From Phil1 sp964487565 (lineage in GTDB: Bacteria > Bacillota > Clostridia > Christensenellales > CAG-138), in the NCBI GenBank assembly GCA_964487565.1, contig CAZARN010000009.1, positions 1 to 64,000 on the forward strand: a DNA stretch of 64,000 bases. The letters run 5' to 3'. The translations under genes were made by a program, and so were the position numbers. Positions 57,373-64,000 of this stretch are shown here, piece by piece. The notes beneath the pieces are model-generated. The model was not told the DNA's origin. It ran no database searches and saw only the letters and a program-made list of their open reading frames with translations. The first letter of the stretch is position 1. Each line of letters begins with the position of its first letter.

Positions 57373-60336
57373 TTATTTGGTCAGAAACGGATACTCGGCG
57401 ATTACGCTGAGTATGAAACATTCAACGTCCGCGTCAAGCGAGGAATCGTTTGCGAGGTTGCATTCCATGACCCTTTGCCCGACGCGCACGCGCACGCACG
57501 GCCCGATCGCGTCCGTCACAAGGAAACCGTCGTTCTCGCTTTCGTCAAAGGCCTCGCGGCTTTCAAACAGGGTGAACTTGTCGCGGTAGGGTCTGCTTTC
57601 ATACGGGCAGAACACCGCGCAGTTGCCGCATTCGTTGCAAAGCCTGTCGATATGCAGTATCTGCGTACTGTCGTGCCCGGGCACCGCGATGGCGGCGTTT
57701 GCCCTGTTGGGACATACGGAAACGCAGCTTTCACAAACCGTGTCGCAGCCGAGGCAGCGCTTGCAGTCATGCTCAGAGGCCTGTTCAAGGGTGGCTTTGC
57801 GCGTGCGCATCTCGTCGGCGTCCCGCGCCGCCCCGTCGGGTATCGCGTATTCCCTTTTGCCGGCGATGACCGTCTGCGCGAACGCGGCGGCGTCCGCGAT
57901 GGCCTCGACCACCGTGGCCGGACCGTGCAGCGCGTCGCCTGCGGTGAATATGCCGCCGCCGCAGTCAAAGGGCGCGCGTCCCCTGTCGTCAAGGGTCACG
58001 CCGTAGCGCGCGAACAGCTCGGGACAGGGCTTCTCGCCGACGGCGGCGATCACCGTATCCGCGTCCACCTCAACAAGCTCGTTCGTTTCGACGGGCTGTC
58101 TGCGCCCCGAAGCGTCCGGCTCGCCAAGCGCCATCCTGCGGCACACGAGCTTGCCGTCCGCCTGCTTCACGGGCGAGAGGAGCTGTGCGAATTCAACGCC
58201 GTCCGCCATCGCAAGCTCAAGCTCCTCAACATCCGCCGGCATGTATTTTTTCGTCCTGCGGTACACGACGGAGACCTTTTTCACGCCCATGCGCTTTGCC
58301 GCGCGCGCCGCGTCCATCGCGGTGTTGCCGCCGCCGACCACGGCCACGGCGTCGCCTGTGGCAAGCGTTTCCGGGGCTGATTTTGCCGCGCGCAAAAAGT
58401 CGATCACGTTTATAACGTTGCCCTCAATGTCGAGCCTGCCCTTCTTTTGCGCGCCGAAGGCCAGCAGGATGAAGTCGAAGCCCATCGCGCGCAGCACGTC
58501 CGCCGCGGGCGCGTCCTTGCCGGTGACGAACCGGGCGCCCGTCTTTCTGGCAAGCGCCGCGTCGCATTCGACGGCCTCGTTCGCGATGCGGAAGGCGGGT
58601 ATGACGTTTCGCACGATGCCGCCGACGTTCGCTTCGCGCTCGAACACCGTCACGGGATAGCCTTCGCGCGCAAGAAAGTACGCGGCTACGATACCGGCGG
58701 GGCCGCCGCCGACGACGGCCGTGCGGGGCGCGTTCTTCTTCACGGGGACGGGGGCGATATGCTCCGTAAGGGCGGCATAGCCGCGCTTCGCGCATTCGAG
58801 CTTGATCTCGCGTATGCGCACGCTCTCGTCAAGATAATTGCGCGTACATTTGTCCATGCAGCGGTGCGAGCATATCGTGCCGGTGATGAAGGGCAGCGGG
58901 TTCTTTTCCGTGATGAGGGCGAGAGCCTTTTCGTATTCGCCGCGCTCCGCAAGCGCGATGTATTCCGGTATATCCTGATGGATGGGGCAGCCGTGCGCGC
59001 AGGGCGCCGTGAAGCAGTCCATCAGCGGCACCTTCATGTCTATCTTCCTCGAGGGGAGCGGCTTCACGCTTTTGATGTTGCGCGCGCTGTGCTCCGCCTC
59101 GGCGGAAAGCCTTGCGACGGCGTTCACGTCAACGCCAGAGAAGGGTCTGAACGGAGCGCTTTCCAAAAGGCGGGCAAGCTCCTTGAACCTGCCGTAGCCG
59201 CCGGGCTTCAAAATCGTTGTTGCCACGGTGATCGGCCATATGCCTGCCTCGAAAAGCGGCTTTATATTGAAATAATCCGCGCCGCCGGAGTATGACAGGC
59301 GAAGAGCGCCGTCAAACTCGCGCGCCATGCGCGCCGCCATCTCTATCGTGAGGGGATAAAGCGCGCGGCCCGACATGTACATTTCCTCACTGGGCAGCTC
59401 CGCGGCCTTCACGTCGACGGGGAAGGTGTTGGAAAGCTTCAGCCCGAACTCAAGACCGTTTGCCGCGGCAAGGGCGATGAGCCGCCTGAACATGGGCACG
59501 GCGTCCGAATACTGAAGATCCTCTTTGAAATGATGCTCGTCGAAGGCGATATAGTCGTAGCCCATTGCGTCGAGGCGGCGCCTGGCAAAATCGTAGCCGA
59601 GAATGGTCGGATTGCACTTGACGAAGGTGTTGAGGCGCTTTTCGGCGATGAGGTATGAGGCGATGGCCTCGATCTCCGACGGGGGGCATCCGTGCAGCGT
59701 GGATACCGTGACGCCCTGACAGATGCGGGGCGAAACGGAGTCTATATAATCGGATTCTTCGGGGAAAAGCGTTTTTGACACGCGCACGCACTCGGCCCAT
59801 ACGGGCGTTTGGGAGGCGTCCTTCATCCCCTCGATGAAGCGGTCGAGCTTCGGCGTTTTGATCCCATCGAGGTCATAGCCCACTGACATGTTGAACATGA
59901 AGCCGTCCGGATCGCCCAGTCCCCACATGCGGCTGATGAGCTTTATCGCAAACCACGCTTTGACGTATTCCTCAAACGCCTGCGGCACGGTAAGCTCCGT
60001 TGACCATTCGCAGTTATAGCCTTCGTCCGCGGCGAGGATGCAGGGCCGCGCAATGCAGGCGGCAAGCTGTGCGCCGTCCATCTTCTGCACGGTCTTCAGC
60101 TCGAAAAAGCGCGCGCCGGCATAATAGCCCGCGATTATGTTTTCCGCAAGCTGGGTGTTGGGGCCGGCTGCGGGGCCGAACGGGTTTTCAAGCCTTTCGC
60201 TGAAAAGCGGGAGCGTGCGTCCGTCGGTTTTTTTATAGCACTCGCCGACGCCAAAGGCCGTGTCGTGCTTTTCATGCTCCGAAAAGAGCCATTCGATAAG
60301 CGTCCTGAAAGACATCGGGTTCATTTTTTCGCTCAT
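57373..60336 (-). CDS. ygfK: YgfK-type Fe-S flavoprotein oxidoreductase (putative selenate reductase family)
   Basis: This 987-aa multidomain protein has an N-terminal dihydroorotate-dehydrogenase-like barrel (ENPFGPAAGPNTQLAENI, VKCNPTILGYDF), a GltD-like part with Cys-rich Fe-S motif (CAHGCPIHQDIPEYI, CSHRCMDKC), an FAD fold (VVGGGPAGIVAAYFL), an NAD(P)H fold (VVGGGNTAMDAARAAKRMG), and two C-terminal ferredoxin motifs (CLGCDTVCESCVSVCP, CNECGNCAVFCP). The family name refers to selenate, but genome context ties it to purine/urate breakdown, where it probably exchanges electrons with Xdh. The start at 60336 follows GGAGGGATAGC. Confidence 0.93.
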   Translation of the reverse strand: MSEKMNPMSFRTLIEWLFSEHEKHDTAFGVGECYKKTDGRTLPLFSERLENPFGPAAGPNTQLAENIIAGYYAGARFFELKTVQKMDGAQLAACIARPCILAADEGYNCEWSTELTVPQAFEEYVKAWFAIKLISRMWGLGDPDGFMFNMSVGYDLDGIKTPKLDRFIEGMKDASQTPVWAECVRVSKTLFPEESDYIDSVSPRICQGVTVSTLHGCPPSEIEAIASYLIAEKRLNTFVKCNPTILGYDFARRRLDAMGYDYIAFDEHHFKEDLQYSDAVPMFRRLIALAAANGLEFGLKLSNTFPVDVKAAELPSEEMYMSGRALYPLTIEMAARMAREFDGALRLSYSGGADYFNIKPLFEAGIWPITVATTILKPGGYGRFKELARLLESAPFRPFSGVDVNAVARLSAEAEHSARNIKSVKPLPSRKIDMKVPLMDCFTAPCAHGCPIHQDIPEYIALAERGEYEKALALITEKNPLPFITGTICSHRCMDKCTRNYLDESVRIREIKLECAKRGYAALTEHIAPVPVKKNAPRTAVVGGGPAGIVAAYFLAREGYPVTVFEREANVGGIVRNVIPAFRIANEAVECDAALARKTGARFVTGKDAPAADVLRAMGFDFILLAFGAQKKGRLDIEGNVINVIDFLRAAKSAPETLATGDAVAVVGGGNTAMDAARAAKRMGVKKVSVVYRRTKKYMPADVEELELAMADGVEFAQLLSPVKQADGKLVCRRMALGEPDASGRRQPVETNELVEVDADTVIAAVGEKPCPELFARYGVTLDDRGRAPFDCGGGIFTAGDALHGPATVVEAIADAAAFAQTVIAGKREYAIPDGAARDADEMRTRKATLEQASEHDCKRCLGCDTVCESCVSVCPNRANAAIAVPGHDSTQILHIDRLCNECGNCAVFCPYESRPYRDKFTLFESREAFDESENDGFLVTDAIGPCVRVRVGQRVMECNLANDSSLDADVECFILSVIAEYPFLTK

Positions 60337-60372
60337 GCTATCCCTCCAGAAATTATTGTTGCGTATCCTGTT

Positions 60373-61710
60373 TCAACCGTTGAGCCGCTTCCAAAGATCC
60401 CGTGCGGCTTCAAGCGTTTTGGCGTTGACGGCTTCCTCGTCGATGCCGACGAGACGGCGGTCGCGCATGAGTATGCGTCCCGCGCACATCGTGGTCTCGC
60501 ACTGGCGGCCGGTCATGCCGAATATCATGTGCCCGTCGATATTGTCCGCTGAAAACGGCGTGAACGGCTTGTAATCCATCACGATCACATCCGCGGCGGC
60601 GCCGGGCTTCAAAACGCCGAGCTGCTGCGGAAAATACTTCGCGGCGATCCTAGCGTTGTTCTTGAACAGCATCGACGTCACCTCGCCCCAGGCGACGTTC
60701 GGCAAACACACGTTGTGCCGCTGGATGATGAGGGCGACCTTGAGGGATTCGAGCATATCGAACGTGTATGCGTCCGTGCCGAGCCCCGCGAGGATGCCGC
60801 GCTTGAAAAACTCCAGCACCGGCGCGCAGCCGACGGCGTTGCCCATGTTGGATTCCGGGTTGTTGACGACCATCGTTCCCGTTTCCTTTATTATGTCCAT
60901 CTCCGCCGCGCTGACGTGTATGCAGTGGCCAAGCAGCGTCTTTTCGCCGAGCACACCGAAGTTGAGCAGCCTGTTCACGCTGCGCGTGCCGTGGTTGCGC
61001 AGACTGTCGTAAACGTCGTTCATGCCCTCGGAAACATGGATGTGGAAACCCGTGCGGCCGTTGTTGGCCTCAACGCATTTTTCAAACGTTTTGTCGCTCA
61101 TGGTGAAAAGGGCGTGGCCGCCGAACATCGCGGCGATCATGGGATCCTTCTCCTTCTCGCACCAGGTGATGAAATCCGCGTTCTCCTTTATGGCGGCGTC
61201 GCATTTTTCCGCGCCGTCGCGGTCGGACACCTCATAGCAAAGACAGGTGCGCACGCCAAGCTCCTTCGCGACGTCCTTTATTGCGAAAAGGCTCCCCTCG
61301 ATCTGCCTGTAGCTCGCGTGGTGATCGAACACGGTCGTACAGCCGGTCTTTATCGAATCGATATAAGTGGTGTAGGCGCTTCGTATGGTGTCCTCAAGGG
61401 TGAGGTTGCGGTCGATCTTCCACCACATGCCGTCGAGTATCTCATAAAAGTTCGTCGGGTTGTGGCCCGCAATGGAAAGCCCGCGCGCGAGGGCGCTGTA
61501 TATGTGGCTGTGGGCGTTGATGAAGGCCGGCATGATAACGCCGCCCTTTGCGTCGACAAACTCCGCATCCTTGTATTTTGCCCGTATGGCCGCGTTGTCG
61601 CCGACTTCCTTTATCGTTGTTCCCTCGACCGCGACCGCGCCGCACTCGATATACGGCAGCGCCGCATCCCTTGTGATGAGTTTTCCGTTTCCGATGATTA
61701 TCATGCTCAT
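60373..61710 (-). CDS. ssnA: Amidohydrolase SsnA
   Basis: This 445-aa metal-dependent amidohydrolase of the chlorohydrolase/guanine deaminase group has the metal motif INAHSHIYSALARG, HIHVSEG, GHCIHVSA, and the late Asp in GTDAYTFD. SsnA proteins occur with ygfK, xdhD and ygeY and may deaminate or open a purine-derived ring. It is the first gene of the leftward operon. GGGAAGGGAGAA precedes the ATG at 61710; a second ATG two codons later is possible. Confidence 0.92.
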   Translation of the reverse strand: MSMIIIGNGKLITRDAALPYIECGAVAVEGTTIKEVGDNAAIRAKYKDAEFVDAKGGVIMPAFINAHSHIYSALARGLSIAGHNPTNFYEILDGMWWKIDRNLTLEDTIRSAYTTYIDSIKTGCTTVFDHHASYRQIEGSLFAIKDVAKELGVRTCLCYEVSDRDGAEKCDAAIKENADFITWCEKEKDPMIAAMFGGHALFTMSDKTFEKCVEANNGRTGFHIHVSEGMNDVYDSLRNHGTRSVNRLLNFGVLGEKTLLGHCIHVSAAEMDIIKETGTMVVNNPESNMGNAVGCAPVLEFFKRGILAGLGTDAYTFDMLESLKVALIIQRHNVCLPNVAWGEVTSMLFKNNARIAAKYFPQQLGVLKPGAAADVIVMDYKPFTPFSADNIDGHMIFGMTGRQCETTMCAGRILMRDRRLVGIDEEAVNAKTLEAARDLWKRLNG

Positions 61711-61744
61711 TTCTCCCTTCCCGATGTGAAAAACGCACGGAAAC

Positions 61745-61761
61745 CAGACGGTTAACGTCTG
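61745..61761. repeat. Inverted repeat in the ssnA leader
   Basis: CAGACG-GTTAA-CGTCTG is a perfect 6-bp inverted repeat about 35 bp before the ssnA start, between it and the -10. It is a possible operator for the divergent DauR-like regulator. Confidence 0.4.
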
Positions 61762-61812
61762 ACGCCCGCGCGCGAAGCACTCCCTTACAGCAGTCCCGAT
61801 GTGTTTTTTCTT

Positions 61813-61841
61813 ATTTTATCATTGCCGGTTGCTTTTATCAA
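61813..61841 (-). promoter_or_regulatory. sigma-A promoter of ssnA-ygfK-xdh-deoC
   Basis: On the - strand TTGATA (61836-61841) and TAAAAT (61813-61818) are 17 bp apart. The mRNA leader would be about 95 nt. Confidence 0.75.
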
Positions 61842-61912
61842 GGTAGGCGGCCGCTTTATAGACGCGCAAACAAAAATATTTAGCAAACCAAACAGATTTT
61901 GCTCCCGCCCTA

Positions 61913-61940
61913 TTGAAATCCGCCGCGGATATGGTAAACT
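61913..61940 (+). promoter_or_regulatory. Probable promoter of the DauR-like regulator and ygeY
   Basis: TTGAAA (61913-61918) and TAAACT (61935-61940) are separated by 16 bp, about 45 bp before the regulator's ATG. Confidence 0.5.
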
Positions 61941-61986
61941 TATCAGTGGAGTAATGGCATACATCAATTCTGTGGAGGCTCACGCA

Positions 61987-62628
61987 ATGGATGAAAAGAT
62001 ACTTGATCTGATGAAACGCATAGCAAAGGCCGTCGCGGCGCAGTTCGGCACGAATTGCGAGGTCGTCGTGCACGACCTCACCACGGGCGATCCGGAAAAC
62101 ACGATCGCCGCCATCGAGAACGGCCACGTTTCACACAGGGCTGTGGGCGAGGGCAGCTCGCACATCGCGCTTGAGGCGATCAAAAGCGGTGCGCGCGATC
62201 TGCCGGATCATTACGATTATCTCACCAAAACCGCGGACGGGCGCATCCTGCGCTCCGGCACGGTATATATAAAGGATGAATCGGGCAAGCCCGTGGGCAT
62301 ATTTTCAATAAATTACGACCTCACGCCGCTTATGATGGCAAAGTCCGCCGTTGATTCGCTCGTGAGGAGCGAGAGCGATTCCGGGGAGCCTGAACGCATC
62401 CCGACGAATGTGAACGAGCTGCTCGACGATCTGCTTGAGCAGAGCGTGAAGCTCGTGGGCAAGCCCGTCGCGATGATGAACAAGGACGACAAGGTCCGCG
62501 CGATACGCTATCTCAACGACGCGGGGGCGATGCTCATCACCAAATCGGGCGACAAGATCGCGGGTTATTTCGGCATAAGCAAGTATACGCTTTATTCGTA
62601 TTTGGATTCCGGCGTCAGCAAGGGCTGA
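61987..62628 (+). CDS. YheO/DauR-like transcriptional regulator (PAS-like + HTH)
   Basis: This 213-aa protein has an N-terminal YheO-like PAS domain (CEVVVHDLTTGDPENTIAAIENGHVSHR, LRSGTVYIKDESGKPVGIFSINYDLTPLM) and a C-terminal HTH_22 (KVRAIRYLNDAGAMLITKSGDKIAGYFGISKYTLYSYLDS). Relatives include DauR, the D-arginine catabolism regulator. ATG 61987 follows GTGGAGG. It is divergent from ssnA and directly precedes ygeY, so it probably controls both arms of the purine cluster. The ligand is unknown. Confidence 0.9.
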   Translation: MDEKILDLMKRIAKAVAAQFGTNCEVVVHDLTTGDPENTIAAIENGHVSHRAVGEGSSHIALEAIKSGARDLPDHYDYLTKTADGRILRSGTVYIKDESGKPVGIFSINYDLTPLMMAKSAVDSLVRSESDSGEPERIPTNVNELLDDLLEQSVKLVGKPVAMMNKDDKVRAIRYLNDAGAMLITKSGDKIAGYFGISKYTLYSYLDSGVSKG

Positions 62629-62679
62629 GGCCGTGCAATAAAAAAACCAGTGCCAACCATAAAAATAAAGGAGCGGAAA

Positions 62680-64000
62680 ATGAATTTCGAAAAGATCAAA
62701 ACGGCCGCTGAAGGCTATCTGACGGATATGACGAAGTTCCTGCGCGATCTTATCGCTATACCCGGCGAAAGCTGCGGTGAGGAAGGCGTCATAAAGAGGA
62801 TCGCGAAGGAGATGGAGAAAGTCGGCTTCGACAAGGTCGAGATCGACGGCCTCGGCAACGTTCTGGGCTATATGGGACAGGGCGCGCGCCTCATCGCTTA
62901 CGATGCGCATATAGACACCGTGGGCCTCGGCGAGATGAGCAACTGGAAATTCGATCCGTACAAGGGGTATGAAAACGCGCAGGAGATCGGCGGACGCGGC
63001 GCGTCGGATCAGCTCGGCGGCATAGTCAGCTCCGTTTACGGCGCGCGCATAATGAAGGATCTCGGCCTCATCCCTGAGGGGACGACCGTGCTTGTGACGG
63101 GCACCGTGCAGGAGGAAGACTGCGACGGCATGTGCTGGCAGTATATCCACAATGTGGGCGGCGTCACGCCGGAGTTTGTCGTCATCACGGAACCCACGGA
63201 CGGCGGCATATACCGCGGTCACCGCGGCAGGATGGAGATCCGCGTCGAGGTGAAGGGCGTTTCCTGCCACGGCAGCGCGCCGGAGCGCGGGGACAACGCG
63301 ATATACAAGATGGCCGACATACTCAAGCAGGTCGAGGCGCTCAACGAGAACGGCTGCGGCCCCGAGTATGAGATAAAGGGCCTCGTCAAGATGCTTGAGC
63401 CGGAGTTCAACCCGCAGCATTATGAGGATGCGCGCTTCCTTGGGCGCGGCACCGTCACAACATCCCAGATATTCTTCACCTCGCCCTCGCGCTGCGCGGT
63501 CGCGGATTCCTGCGCGGTATCGCTTGACAGGCGCATGACCGCGGGCGAAACGTGGGATTCCTGCATAAAGGAGATCGAAGCGCTGCCCGCCTGCAAAAAG
63601 CACAACGCGAAGGTCACCATGTATATGTATGACCGTCCCGCGTGGACCGGCACCGTGTATGAGACGGAGTGCTATTTCCCCACCTGGATAAACCGCGAGA
63701 ACGCCGCCCATGTGCAGGCGCTTGCGGACGCGCATAAGGCGCTTTACGGCGAAACGCGCGAGGGTGACGCTGGCGCGATGGATAAGCGCCGCCGCCCGCT
63801 GATCGACAAGTGGACCTTCTCAACGAACGGCGTTTCCATCCAGGGCCGGTACGGCATTCCCTGCGTGGGCTTCGGCCCGGGCGCGGAGAGCCAGGCGCAC
63901 GCCCCCAACGAGATCACCTGGAAACAGGATCTTGTCCACTGCGCGGCGGTATACGCGCTCGTTCCCACGATGTATAAGGGCCGCGGGGCGGAGGACGCAA
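62680..64000 (+). CDS. ygeY: YgeY-type M20 hydrolase (3' end beyond window)
   Basis: The open frame runs 440 codons from ATG 62680 (behind AAAGGAG) to the window end without a stop, close to full family length. M20 motifs are DAHIDTVGLGEM, GRGASDQLGGIVSS, VQEEDCDG, the lid region GVSCHGSAPERGDNA, and a late His in AESQAHAPNE. YgeY belongs to the set of genes shown in gut anaerobes to be needed for urate and purine use together with ygfK and ssnA; its exact substrate is not settled. It lies 51 bp after the DauR-like gene. Confidence 0.92.
   Translation, partial: MNFEKIKTAAEGYLTDMTKFLRDLIAIPGESCGEEGVIKRIAKEMEKVGFDKVEIDGLGNVLGYMGQGARLIAYDAHIDTVGLGEMSNWKFDPYKGYENAQEIGGRGASDQLGGIVSSVYGARIMKDLGLIPEGTTVLVTGTVQEEDCDGMCWQYIHNVGGVTPEFVVITEPTDGGIYRGHRGRMEIRVEVKGVSCHGSAPERGDNAIYKMADILKQVEALNENGCGPEYEIKGLVKMLEPEFNPQHYEDARFLGRGTVTTSQIFFTSPSRCAVADSCAVSLDRRMTAGETWDSCIKEIEALPACKKHNAKVTMYMYDRPAWTGTVYETECYFPTWINRENAAHVQALADAHKALYGETREGDAGAMDKRRRPLIDKWTFSTNGVSIQGRYGIPCVGFGPGAESQAHAPNEITWKQDLVHCAAVYALVPTMYKGRGAEDA

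Noticed and set aside
55137..57410. 757-codon open frame on the + strand opposite xdh
   Set aside because: It is exactly antisense to a gene with full molybdenum-hydroxylase motifs, and its product is Arg/His/Ala-rich with no family signs. Long antisense frames are expected at this G+C content and codon use.
62305..63735. 476-codon open frame on the - strand opposite ygeY and the DauR-like gene
   Set aside because: It spans two real genes antisense and the gap between them, and has a His/Arg/Ala-rich composition typical of shadow frames.
1..64000. CRISPR arrays, prophage, insertion sequences, integrons
   Set aside because: I found no spaced direct repeats, transposase, integrase or phage structural genes. 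The only exact repeats are the 55-bp duplication and the 21-bp linker repeat.

Overview
The window (about 58-60% G+C by eye, many AUA and AGG codons, AGGAGG-type ribosome binding sites, T-box control of an aminoacyl-tRNA synthetase gene, classic -35/-10 promoters) looks like a chromosomal segment of a spore-forming, anaerobic member of the Clostridia. Sporulation is suggested by yqfC, yqfD, a BofC-like protein and a sigma-E-type promoter. Anaerobic metabolism is suggested by a PPi-type phosphofructokinase, an iron-sulfur flavoprotein and a selenium-dependent molybdenum hydroxylase cluster. A gut-associated lineage is plausible but cannot be proved from the sequence. I saw no prophage, insertion sequence, CRISPR array or rRNA.

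Positions 1-26000 are mostly housekeeping genes on the + strand. After a truncated tRNA-Val on the - strand comes the conserved block yqfC-yqfD-phoH-pgpH-ybeY-cdd-era, then pdp, polA, coaE, a lytic transglycosylase and an oligopeptide-binding lipoprotein gene broken by a 55-bp tandem duplication. Next are lspA-rluD, zapA-mutS2, a response regulator/histidine kinase/HtrA unit, a BofC-like gene whose Shine-Dalgarno lies inside a terminator-like hairpin, ruvCAB and a DivIVA-like coiled-coil gene. A T-box riboswitch then precedes proS.

Positions 27600-40700 are mixed. They hold a chloramphenicol-acetyltransferase-like gene, a leftward group (dTMP kinase-like, PPi-PFK, DUF6125-like, GNAT, small membrane protein), a PadR-controlled unit (padR, a 53-aa ORF, a HAAS/DUF4097 protein, an MFS transporter) with a perfect 21-bp operator, plsY, an AlkD-like gene, an iron-sulfur flavoprotein, and the threonine genes hom and thrC-thrB arranged divergently.

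Positions 40833-51144 are the most unusual part. A single leftward operon reads ldcA-oppA-oppB-oppC-oppD-oppF-M20 peptidase-M20::IclR. The last gene fuses a complete M20 metallopeptidase to a complete IclR-type regulator. OppF carries about 150 extra residues with four predicted membrane helices between Walker A and the Q-loop. Just downstream of the operon's consensus promoter lie two TTC-N7-GAA inverted repeats exactly 20 bp apart. I infer a self-contained peptide (possibly muropeptide) import and hydrolysis system whose terminal enzyme also senses and represses.

Positions 51254-64000 concern purines: purB and purA, then the leftward operon ssnA-ygfK-xdh-deoC. A YheO/DauR-like regulator and ygeY (cut by the window end) are transcribed divergently from it. 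This is the gene set linked to selenium-dependent molybdenum hydroxylases and anaerobic purine/urate breakdown.
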